From the NCBI RefSeq assembly GCF_019059575.1, contig NW_024882030.1:248001-312000 (forward strand): 64,000 bases of DNA. The letters are read 5' to 3'. The DNA comes from Amphibalanus amphitrite. Lineage: Eukaryota; Arthropoda; Thecostraca; Balanomorpha; Balanidae. A program made the position numbers and the translations under genes. The stretch's first letter is position 1. Every line of letters begins with the position of its first letter. Below are positions 56,501-64,000 of the stretch, in pieces. The notes beneath the pieces were generated by a model. That model was not told where the DNA came from, ran no database searches, and saw only the letters and a list, made by a program, of their open reading frames with translations.

Positions 56501-59500
56501 AGTGATACATGCATTTCTTAAATTGAACTTTTTGAGCCAAACACGTACACATATGATAAAATGAATGTCACCATCGTGTTCTACGCCCCAAATTACTCAT
56601 AAAACATGTGTCACAGGCTGCGAATATCAGTTTTGATTTTCGGGGATATTTGCCTACCCGGTTGGCCTGACCTTGACCCTGACCTATGCTTGACTGACCC
56701 CAACATGGAGCTGACACTCTTGTAGGCCTTATATGATGGATTGTGCACCGTTTTGACAGAGTTTATGACGAGAGGCGCCCATTGCGAAGTCCATGCTACT
56801 GAAAGCCCGATTTCAGGTGTTTGACCTGACCTTGACCCGATCTGTGACCTCAAAATTCAACTTTAAAGTACTCATCTGAAGCGTCTCGTCGCGTCCGTAG
56901 TTGCGGCGCCCGCCACGGGCGGCGCTGGCCCGGCGAGCGGCGGTGACCCGACCGCTCGCCGGGTCAGTCTGATTGCCGCCTCGTGCGTTTCGCTGCGCCT
57001 ATTGGTTCTCGAGTTATCGGCTGGGGGCATTTAACGCCCCCCCCCCCAGCAAACGGTGGGTGGCGAAATACCCCAGCAACTGCCGGGTTAACGCGAGGGT
57101 ACTCAAAGTTTCGTCGCGATCGGCCGCTTTTTACGCGAGTTATTCGCGAAAAACCATGGGGGGTCCGTTCGACCCCCCCCCCCCCTATACGGGCGAGGGT
57201 TTTAAGTCATACATTTAACCCGCGCCCCAGTGGCAGTCTCGGCCAACTTCGCCCTAGTGGGGGGGGGGGGGGGCATATGTTACCACCCACCTCTAACTCA
57301 AAAACTAAGAGGGCTAGAAAGACGCAGTAAAAAAGCAGTCGATAGCCCTCAATGCGTACGTTTGAAAGTATTTTTGGTCATTTTTCACCTTAGAGCAATA
57401 TTGGGGTCACCAGAGGTCATTAAAGGTCAAAATTTGCCAATTGTCATTATATTTTTCAGAAAACATGCCGCTATCTCATGAACTATGGTAGCTAGAAAAA
57501 CGCATGGAAGAGCAATCGATTTTTGAACTCTTCTTTTGAAAAGGTCATTATCAATATTGACCTCAGGTCAACGGTTTAGCCTCCAGAGGGCAAAAACTCC
57601 AAAAGAGCTGTTTTTACGAAAAGTGTTTTTCGACAATAACTTTCGACTACAAAAAGCCACGACATTTCTATTGCCAGAATCGTGTTCCCCTCGCCAAGAC
57701 GCGTCGAATGAACTATAATTTGACCTTGAAAGGTCAACTTGAAAATATGACCTCAGGTCAAGGTCATGACCTTACCGGAAAAGGTCATGTTGCATTTCAG
57801 TTGATGCTTCTCAACAAGACAAACACAATGAGACCATCCCCAGCGTTCTATCTCTTTCCAATCGCGAGTTATTGGCAAAAAAAAAAACTGTTTGTAGCCT
57901 CAAGTGACCTCGGATGACCTGTCTAGAGGCTATCAGCAAAAATGACACCTTGGTCATCACGAGTGGACTAAATCATTGTGATTCTGAAATATTTGGACTG
58001 TTCTGATGCGTACACACGGATCTAGAGGCATTTTCATTTTTCTCCATTGAGTTGTAATGGAAAGGTCACGCCACTGACCTGACCTTAGGTCACGGATATA
58101 AAAAATCCGAGATATACAAATTGTAGGCGCCCATAACAACATGCGATCCACCAAGTTTGAAACCTTTCTGACAAATACTGCAGGCTGGACATGATTGCAA
58201 ACTTTTTTTAGGCTTGGTCAGTTAACTTTACCTGGTGACCTGACCTGACATGACTTGGGGTCAAAAATTTCACACATTATCCAAAATTGATGTACCAAAA
58301 GCTACCCCAAGCGGCGCGTTTTTTATTCACACGCAAAAAACGCGACAGGGTGGTAACATATGCCCCCCCCCCCCCCCCACTGGGGCTAAGGTTATTTAGT
58401 TCACGTCCCAATTAGATCCGTTCCACTCAAGTGTGGCTATTCCAGAGTCAGGCTCAATATCTCAAAGTAGAAACAGCTCACTGTTGGTCACTTATGCTAA
58501 AGTACAGGCACACGCACCAATTCACGCCCATTCCCACTCCGCCATAGACGTGTCATCGAGAGCCGGCGCTGCTGGCAGCCAGCCTGCAGCTGCGACTGGC
58601 GCATGCTGCTTGTTTGTTTTTGTTTTGTTGGGTTAGGCCCTTTCGGTCTGACAAGACCATTTCAGAGCCGGACGAATGATAGGAATTAGGGGGAGACATT
58701 GGTCTGCGCAGACACCCTACAGAGTCGCCGGGGCTGAGCCCGTCCGAATGGACAGATCGACCAGCCCCCCAAGCACTCTCCGCACCCGGTTACGGGGTGC
58801 ACTCCCTCGGGAGCGGTGCCGCTCCAAGGGAGCAGCCTGCATGAGATAAAGGTCAAGGTGCCTGTCCAGCCCGGAGTGGGGGTTTCGGCGTGGAGGAGAA
58901 GGATTGGTATCCTGATTCCTGAGGATGGAAACGACGGAACGGAGGAGCACGTTGCTCCGAACCTCCCCTTTACATAGCCGCGAGAGTAGCATTTTTTCGG
59001 TAAAACAATTAAGGATATGTAAGCTTTTCTCCCTAGTGAATTTGCAAACTCCCTAGTGAGTTTGCAAACTCACTGATGGGTCAGGGAGTTTGCAAACTCA
59101 TGGATTTCTCAAACTCCCTGTAACATTTATATACATTTAATCACTTGTATTTTAGTGTCTGTCGGTGGCTGCCTATTTCCGTTTTCATTTTCAACGTCCC
59201 TGTGCCCGTACTCCTATGTATACCTCCAACGGATACGGTCATCGCTGAGGTTATTGTGGTCTATCCAGTTACACGTAATATCCGCCGTCGCCGTCCGGCC
59301 GACTGACCTGCTGACCGCTGCCACCTCTGACTGGGTCAGGGCAGGGATGTCCGTGAGGGGCCGGGTGTCTTTGAGCTGCACCGTATATAGCTGGCAGCAG
59401 ACGTGGAGGGCGGACAGCACAGTGTCGCAAATGACGCCGGGAATGAGAACAGCGACGTCTCTCAAGCTGGTGAGGGCAGTCAGGAGGCGTTCCGTCGCTT

Positions 59501-62500
59501 CCGGTGTCACGGACGGTGAGTCTGTAAAATATAAAAACAGATACACAATACAAATGTCGGTCTTAAAATGCATAAGCTATCCAACAAAAGTAGACATAAT
59601 AATTTTAGGTAGGTAATGTAGAAGCCGCACGTCGGTCTGGAAATCTATATCCTGCGTCCGTGGCCAGCTTTAGGCTAAATAGGTATAGCCCAATTGTTAC
59701 ATGAGCAATTGTAAGCAGAGCCATGGTAACTAACCATGGCTCTGAGCCATGGTTAGTTAGAGCTAGTAAGAGTTAGTAAGAGCCATGGTTATGTGTGTGA
59801 AGGAAATACACTCCCTCTCATATGATTACGATATGAGGTTACGATATCTTAGGTTATTCATATGGTTACGATATCTTAGCACCGATGCTTTCCTTATATT
59901 GCTGCTCACCAGTTATTGCCAGTCCTGTGACTGCGCGGGTCGCCAGAGCAGCCAGCTGGTCCAGGAGTGTGTCCGTCGCTAGCTGTATACTGACATCGAG
60001 TCCAGACGTCGGCCATCGGGGGTGATACACCGGCGTTTCAGTCATCCCGGATCCTGTGGAGAGTGATACAATTAGCCGTAAACCCGCGCCGTGACGGGAG
60101 GGGGAGGGGAGGGGGTTTTCATAAACCAAGCGCATCTATTTTTTATATTTGCAGAAAATTGAGAGGATGTTTATCCGCCATTTCTCTATAGAAAGCCATT
60201 TTGACACTTTCAAACGTAGTTTTATGGGTTCCTATCGAAAACTGAATTGTTGACACAAGTGATCACAAGTGACACAAGTGATGACGCAAGTGATCCTAAA
60301 TTTTACTTATGAGGTCGTATAAGATCGACAAAGGACCAAGGTCATTAACAGTTTTTCGACGAAAACTATTGAATTTTGATAGATAAGCAAACAATGGATC
60401 TATGCTAGCTCCTTGAACCTTGAAAAGGTTGCGCTCAACAGTACGGAATCACAAGTATGTACATACGTTGACCGCCAGCTATGAAGTCAATCTCGGACCA
60501 ATTCGTAAAACTGATATTTTACTGGTCAAACTATCGTTCATCATTCGACGCGTCTCGACAAAACAAGGATCAGATGCTGGTAAAAGCACTGCCGTTATGT
60601 GACAGTGATGCAGTTCATAATTGTTGTTGATGTTGTCAGTGATCATTTGATCATTTGTGAATAGCAACAAATGAAAATCATTGATAATGTGCTCACTGAC
60701 AAACAAACAAGGCGTAATTCTTTCCATCAAAAGCGCCGGCGAGAACTTCTGTGTTAGCAATCACAGCGAGACCCACACGCTGAAAATTTCTGAGCCGGCG
60801 ATCGCAAGAAGATTCAAGAATCACAAGTCCACAACTTTTGACCCAATGATCCCAGGCAGCCTAACAATGTGATTTGTACAGGTGAATATGGCTGACCTAC
60901 AGTACGGACCAGCGCGGCGATTTATTATCTGAGCTAGCGTGACGTACGATAGTAACTAACGCGTTCCAACGTCGCCCCATAACTCTTCTTACCAGTGATG
61001 TCCAGTCTCTTCAGCGACTGGGGCAGCAGCCGAAGCCACTTGCCCGAGCTGTCCACGGGTGGGCTCACATCGAGCCGCTCCAGAGCCTTCAGCGGCTCCA
61101 GCAGCGCCTCCAGCTGCCAATCGCTGATGCCGGCCGGCAGCGTCAGCTCACGCAGACTGGAAGCGTTGGCATGCGCCATCCGACGCAGGGCAGAGACCCG
61201 CAGCTTGAAGCCGCGCAGGTTGGCCTTCTCCAGGGCGTGGCAGGTAGCCGCTGGAATAAAGCAACACTGTCAGTGAAGAAGTGATCACTTGTATGGACAA
61301 GGCATGGCAGTTACAGCGGAATATAGCGTACCAGGTCGTGTGTAGCGCGTTTCACACAGTACTCACCGACCAGTCGGAGGTCGGTGTCCGTCTCAGCGGT
61401 CGGCGCCTGCAGTTCGGTCATCTTCGGCTGGTCCTGCACCTTCAATACAAGCTCTAGGCTCGTGGCCGGCGCCGGGACCTCTCCACCGCGGGTTTGCTGA
61501 TCGGTTAGCTCCCGCCGACAGTCGCCGACGATATCGTCGACGGCGGACCGCCAGCGATGGCAGACTGTCGGCACCAACGAAACAGGAGGAACAAGTGGCG
61601 TCAACGGAAAGCCTGAAACTCAAAGTCCACAAACCGGCAGAGTTTATATATCTGGCAAATAGGCGGCAACCATATTACGGCGGCCGTTCACGTCTCCAGC
61701 AGCCCTTTACCTATCACATTCGTTCAGATTTCCGACCCCCATTGCTGAACTATCTGATGGCTAAGGAAACCAACACATCAACTCGGATGTTATTGTGAAA
61801 TACGACATCGGCATTCAACAGGACACTCACCCCGCCTGGCGCGGAACATGTCCCTGCAGTCCATCTTGCTCAGCACCATCTTCAACAGCTTCGAGTCAAG
61901 GTGGTAGATGTTGGCCTCGCGAGGCGCGGGAGGCCTCAGCTTACCGGACGCCGCCGGCCCCATCTCCTCCGTAGTTGGGGTGACGTCACAACTGGTGGTG
62001 GCGTCACACTTGTCACGAGTGTCGGCCTTCAGTGAGACCACCTCTTCGCCGTCACTGTGGTGAAATGACGTCAGAGTGACGTAGTAGGACGTCATCTAAG
62101 GTCAGCCATAAGGCGATAATTTCGAGATGTCTTCATTTTACCGAAACAGCACCGTACCATGGGCCCACGTAGGTAAGCCAATCCAGTGTCTTACAGACAA
62201 ACTGTATTCACAACCGGGTTGGTTCTTACAGACAAAATGCCCACACAACCATGTTGAATCTTACAAACTGTCTACACAACCGGGTTGACTAAATTATCGG
62301 CAAACTGTCTACACCAAGTGCCGCCCCCCCCCCCCCCCCCCCAGTGCCACCCCTGCTGCCTCCCAGTCTCACCCCTGGGGACGGCCGGATGGCGCCGCTC
62401 GCCGGCGGACCTCCTGCCGCAGATCCTCCACGACGACCTGGCGAGTGGTGCGCTCCTCGAGGACAGCCTGCCGCAGGCGGACCACCTCTTCACGTAGATG

Positions 62501-62722
62501 GACCACCTCCTGACGCAGTGTGGTGTTGTCTCCCTTCAGTGTGGCGTTGTCTCCCTTCAGTGTGGTCACCTCCCCCTTCAGTGTGGTCACTTCTCCCTTC
62601 AGTACGGCGTTGTCTCCCTCCAGTGTGGTCACTTCTCCCTTCAGTGTGGTCACTTCTCCCTTCAAACCAGTCATCTCTTCACGAAGAGCAGTCAGTTCTC
62701 CGCACAGATGTTCTATGTCCAT
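47176..62722 (-). CDS. coiled-coil F-box/LRR protein gene, copy 2 (intact)
   Basis: The eight exons on the minus strand are 62373-62722, 61831-62054, 61367-61564, 60993-61250, 59910-60053, 59224-59521, 47534-47676 and 47176-47246. Their lengths sum to 1,686 bases, which is 561 codons plus a stop, all junctions agree in phase, and no internal stop is seen. Domains are a heptad coiled coil (about residues 1-116), an F-box (about 167-206, LLKMVLSKMDCRDMFRARR then VCHRWRSAVDD) and LRRs (about 258-538). The predicted role is an SCF ubiquitin-ligase substrate adaptor, inferred from domains only. The intron between exons 6 and 7 is 11.5 kb of nested transposons. Exon 8 ends inside an inverted-repeat insertion, so the C-terminus differs from copy 1. 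It could also be a recently silenced paralogue. Confidence 0.85.
47534..47676 (-). CDS. copy 2 exon 7, last LRR
   Basis: It lies 11.5 kb from exon 6. Acceptor CTGTTGCAG and donor GTAAGTGA bound 143 bases encoding MAVTCRKLKNLYLTSSLENR and following sequence. Confidence 0.8.
48008..49200 (+). mobile_element. family-D MITE with CTAG duplication
   Basis: CTAG flanks both sides (48008-48011 and 49197-49200). The ends are CCCGCGCCCCAGTGG and CCACTGGGGCGAAGG. G-tract plus CATATGTTACCACC hairpin parts lie near both ends. The interior shares the TTAGGTCACGGATAT and GAGATATACAAATTG blocks with family C. Confidence 0.85.
49951..50489. mobile_element. family-J MITE with TA duplication
   Basis: The inverted ends are TAGTTCG followed by poly-T, CAAAAGGACGCTGGCTC, and the inverse at 50454-50487. 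TA lies on both sides (49951-49952 and 50488-50489). The family-A sequence outside has a single TA in uninterrupted copies. Confidence 0.85.
50503..50531. repeat. TAA trinucleotide tail of the LINE
   Basis: About ten TAA units form the 3' microsatellite that some LINE families carry. Confidence 0.8.
50640..51822 (-). pseudogene. LINE reverse transcriptase C-terminal part
   Basis: The frame encodes target-primed reverse transcriptase motif A in VYACFLDARKAFDRV, motif B in VRQGGILSPFLFN and motif C AYADDIVLL. A thumb and C-terminal region follow, with CELWVAYRVQKAAREL. The first Met (51798-51800) is internal, because the frame stays open to the truncation point at about 51822. The endonuclease and ORF1 are missing. 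The catalytic Asp pair is intact, but the copy is dead on arrival. It could belong to CR1, L2 or Jockey, and I cannot decide between them. Confidence 0.8.
52243..54255. other. unassigned insertion within B2, split by B3
   Basis: The parts 52243-52430 and 53357-54255 are not family B. Two related blocks (CAAAACCGTTATCCGCCCCC near 53497 and CAAAACGGTTTTCCGCCCCC near 53797, each followed by GCAGC.TGCACCCCT) form an internal repeat. Short TCACTCACATAC repeats occur near 54110-54160. No coding region is recognised. Confidence 0.5.
52431..53356 (+). mobile_element. family-B MITE B3, complete
   Basis: TTAA (52431-52434 and 53353-53356) bounds the standard family-B ends. It is 926 bases with both TTAA copies and has no interruption. 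It serves as a reference copy for the family. Confidence 0.9.
55541..55580 (-). ncRNA. hammerhead-like ribozyme, PLE2 left tail
   Basis: On the minus strand CCA precedes CTGATGA, a 5-bp stem II (GTTTC/GAAAC) leads to GAAA, a loopless ACC/GGT stem III follows, and then UGG can pair with the initial CCA. The self-complementary AAACCGGTTT fits a dimeric hammerhead, as proposed for Penelope-type ribozymes. Confidence 0.6.
55863..56354 (+). pseudogene. GIY-YIG endonuclease fragment of PLE2
   Basis: The frame shows VVYQFRCSSCEESYIGST, the cysteine pair and GIY-YIG core of a Penelope endonuclease. It continues with an RVCEHK segment, a later histidine pair (RDHSHTC), and a C-terminal LESLFIHQLKPRLN that is typical of the domain end. 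The frame is open further upstream, but the part before 55863 is the antisense of the inverted arm and not real protein. No RT part is present. Confidence 0.8.
57215..58394 (+). mobile_element. second family-D MITE (D2)
   Basis: TTAA at 57215-57218 precedes CCCGCGCCCCAGTGG. The right end CCACTGGGGCTAAGG is followed by TTAT, so the duplication has mutated on one side. The interior matches the element at 48008. Confidence 0.8.
58395..59040. other. interior of element H, unassigned
   Basis: A block at 58660-58990 (CAGAGTCGCCGGGGCTGAGC to GAACCTCCCC) is distinct in composition and could be a SINE or LINE 5' part. I recognise neither A/B boxes nor a protein in it. Confidence 0.35.
59224..59521 (-). 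CDS. copy 2 exon 6, LRR region
   Basis: It is 298 bases between TTTACAG and donor GTATAC, leaving two bases of a codon that join correctly to exon 7. It encodes LSALHVCCQLYTVQLKDTRP and LTDIPALTQSEVAAV. Confidence 0.8.
59910..60053 (-). CDS. copy 2 exon 5, LRR region
   Basis: This 144-base exon lies between CTCCACAG and GTGAGCAG. It reads GSGMTETPVYHPRWP and then a helical segment. Confidence 0.8.
60993..61250 (-). CDS. copy 2 exon 4, leucine-rich repeats
   Basis: It encodes ALEKANLRGFKL, SLRELTLPAGI, LERLDVSPPVD and LKRLDITG across 258 bases. The donor is GTAAGAAG. Confidence 0.87.
61367..61564 (-). CDS. copy 2 exon 3, second half of the F-box and linker
   Basis: After CCGACAG it continues VCHRWRSAVDDIVGD, then a charged linker. 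It is 198 bases long with donor GTGAGTAC. Confidence 0.85.
61831..62054 (-). CDS. copy 2 exon 2, first half of the F-box
   Basis: Acceptor TTCACCACAG and donor GTGAGTG bound it. It encodes an acidic linker, then HLDSKLLKMVLSKMDCRDMF and RARR. Confidence 0.85.
62373..62722 (-). CDS. copy 2 exon 1, heptad coiled coil
   Basis: ATG is exactly at the acceptor (GTGTTTCAG), so the upstream exon is untranslated. About 116 residues of TLKGEVT and LREEVVR heptads follow. The donor is GTGAGAC. The 21-base repeats coding the heptads are visible as GTGTGGTCACTTCTCCCTTC units on the plus strand. Confidence 0.85.
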
Positions 62723-62841
62723 CTGAAACACAAAATGTTTTGTTTCTCAGGTTCCCAATGATCAGAAGAGACAATAGCCGTTTTCATGACGGGCTATCCT
62801 GCGAATGCACCTACTTTGACCAAATCTGCACCTAATCTCTT

Positions 62842-63725
62842 TTAACTCTGGCCGGCACAGGCCATTTTGAGTCCTTCGACGGCACAAGGGGGGGGGGGGG
62901 TTGGTACGACCCCCCTCGCGTTTGGCCCCTGGTGGAGCTAGAGCTTCGCGGAAAAAGGAGCGCGTTGCCCGTCACGAGAGGAAGCCAATGATGCCCAATT
63001 TTAAGGTCCTAAGTCATCGGTTTGACCCAAAAATCGGAAATATCGGGACCTGTTAGAAAGTCGTAAAGCGTGGCTGCTCAGAGGTTTTCCAAGGTGCTGA
63101 TCACGAATATTGTGTTAGTTTTGATCAACGATGATGTCGTTAAGCGTTTAGACCAGGTCGGGTCAGGTCAGGTCAGGTCAACCGGTAGGGGTCGTGACGG
63201 GTATTCGTAGTACCTGTCGTCCGCCTCTGACAGCTTCGTAACATGTTACGATAGCACCAAAACTACTTCGTAAATGTTCAAATGGTTGCTAAATTCGAAT
63301 TCAGCTCAAAAAACTAGCCTAGAAACATGTAAAACTCGAAAAGTGAACCGAGGTCACCAAAGGTCAATGACCTGACCTGACCTTCAGGTGACCTTGACAC
63401 CCACCCTAATGCATGGGAGCTACATCAAATCACATGTTTGAACGTTTGAAACCACGAAAAGCTTGCAAACGCGCGGGTAATGCGAGCCGACATACGCCGA
63501 ATCGCGATTTCGGCCAAACATGGTCACGGAAAAGAGGTCACAGGTCAAAAGTCATTGTCAAAGGTCATTGGGGTCAGGGTCATGAAATTTTCAGGGTAGG
63601 TGTAAAATTGATCAATGCGAGGGTACTGAAAGTTTCGTCGAGATCAGCCGCTTTTTACGCGAGTTTGTCGCGAAAAACCTTAAGGTGGCATCACCCCCCC
63701 CCCCCCCTGTGCCGACGAGGGTTAA
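62842..63725 (+). mobile_element. family-A MITE upstream of copy 2
   Basis: TTAA (62842-62845 and 63722-63725) bounds ends CTCTGGCCGGCACAGG and CTGTGCCGACGAGGG. The interior matches the 13383 copy, with long AGGTCAGGTCAGGTCA arrays. It starts 120 bases upstream of the coding start of F-box copy 2, within its presumed 5' region. Confidence 0.85.
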
Positions 63726-63933
63726 AAGGCAAATATCTTTATTTTATGAATTTATTTCAGTGTTTTAAATGTCAATGATACTGTCTGATAATTTGACAAA
63801 GCAGGCATATCAGCAATTAGTGCAACAATAACCCATAGCTTCTATAGGAAACACACGGATAAAATGATAATAAGAAACCGTAGCCTCATAATAAGGTTCA
63901 ATATATTGCCGAATATAATTATAACAAAGTGAG
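63726..63933. other. AT-rich sequence
   Basis: No gene is seen. Confidence 0.4.
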
Positions 63934-63964
63934 ACGACAGTTTCGGGCGTAGCCCATTATCAAG
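63934..63964 (-). ncRNA. degenerate hammerhead-like motif (possible PLE tail)
   Basis: On the minus strand CTTGATAATGGGCTACGCCC is followed by GAAACTGTCGTC. GGGC/GCCC is stem II and GAAAC the second core box, while the first core box is altered from CTGATGA. It may mark a third Penelope-like element continuing past the window. Confidence 0.35.
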
Positions 63965-64000
63965 TGTGGATAATGTGTGTTAGGTGCAGATTATCAAATC

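Larger units (their letters stand above)
55511..56516. mobile_element. second palindromic Penelope-like insertion (PLE2)
   Basis: TGATACATGCAT (12 bases) flanks both sides (55511-55522 and 56505-56516), and the uninterrupted sequence is visible in other family-B copies such as 17089. Arms of about 280 bases (55585-55862 and 56225-56504) are inverses of each other and represent the PLE 3' end. The left, minus-strand tail extends 62 bases further and contains a hammerhead-like motif. Confidence 0.85.
52149..57091 (+). mobile_element. family-B MITE B1, host of two further layers
   Basis: TTAA (52149-52152 and 57088-57091) bounds ends CCCGCGAGTTGCTGGGG and CCCCAGCAACTGCCGGG. It is broken at the TTAA of its left hairpin by B2, and at 55511 by a Penelope-like insertion. 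It also carries a GC-rich hairpin block at 56893-56975 in place of a short stretch found in other copies. Confidence 0.85.
49512..57205 (+). mobile_element. family-A MITE expanded by nested insertions
   Basis: It starts at TTAA 49512-49515 with CCCTCGCCCGTATTGG and ends ATACGGGCGAGGG at about 57200. The original ~0.9-kb element is interrupted at TA 49951 (family J plus LINE, resuming at about 51823) and at TTAA 52149 (family-B nest, resuming at 57088). The retained pieces match the uninterrupted copy at 13383-14271 in order. Confidence 0.85.
47970..59122. mobile_element. TA-flanked element (family H) holding the nested cluster
   Basis: TA plus CAGGGAGTTTGAGAAATCC at 47970 and GGATTTCTCAAACTCCCTG plus TA at 59122 form inverted ends. 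Just inside each end are tandem units of GGGAGTTTGCAAACTCAC type (49200-49300 and 59040-59100). All other elements at 48012-58391 lie within it. No transposase is seen, so it is a non-autonomous TIR element stretched by later insertions. Confidence 0.7.

Noticed and set aside
58660..58990. Possible structured RNA or SINE
   Set aside because: I could not find pol III A/B boxes or a cloverleaf, so it is left unassigned.

Overview
The window looks like nuclear DNA of an invertebrate animal, probably marine: it has spliced host genes, Penelope-like retroelements with hammerhead-like tails, a CsRn1-type Ty3/gypsy element and very many TTAA-flanked non-autonomous DNA transposons. I cannot name the species. 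There are no operons, no CRISPR array, and no rRNA or tRNA gene that I can see.

The only clear host genes are two paralogous eight-exon genes on the minus strand, copy 1 (about 10972-18286) and copy 2 (about 47176-62722). Each encodes an N-terminal heptad coiled coil, an F-box split by a phase-1 intron, and leucine-rich-repeat exons, so the likely product is an F-box/LRR substrate adaptor of an SCF ubiquitin ligase. Copy 2 splices into an uninterrupted frame of 561 codons, although an inverted-repeat insertion has changed its last exon. Copy 1 has a one-base frame slip in exon 6 that predicts early termination. The copies lie in a same-orientation segmental duplication (7850-18290 versus 44791-62725), which lets intact and empty insertion sites be compared.

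Nearly everything else is mobile DNA. At least five related MITE families (here A-E) share one design: a 4-bp target duplication with central TA (TTAA, TTAG, TTAT, CTAG, ATAT), ends starting CCC, a poly-G/poly-C hairpin just inside each end, and an interior full of AGGTCA/TGACCT half-sites and TGACGTCA sites. They fill the introns of both F-box genes and insert into one another, and the deepest nest fills the 11.5-kb intron of copy 2 (47970-59122).

Layout: 1-1653, unassigned sequence and an old family-A copy. 1700-7541, a palindromic Penelope-like element flanked by a 12-bp repeat. 7850-18290, F-box gene copy 1 with MITEs C, A, E and B. 18378-24401, a young Ty3/gypsy (CsRn1-like) element next to exon 1. 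24613-35947, an 11.3-kb TTAA-bounded element enclosing GC-rich broken gene-like sequence. 36009-37001, a Tc1/mariner fold-back element. 37440-39900, microsatellite and a TIR element. 39880-44730, an interleaved minisatellite complex. 44791-62725, F-box gene copy 2 with the nested transposons, a truncated LINE and a second palindromic Penelope-like element. 62842-64000, another family-A copy and a possible third Penelope tail.

All family assignments come from reading motifs and comparing sequences inside the window. No search or alignment was run, and poly-G lengths may include assembly error.
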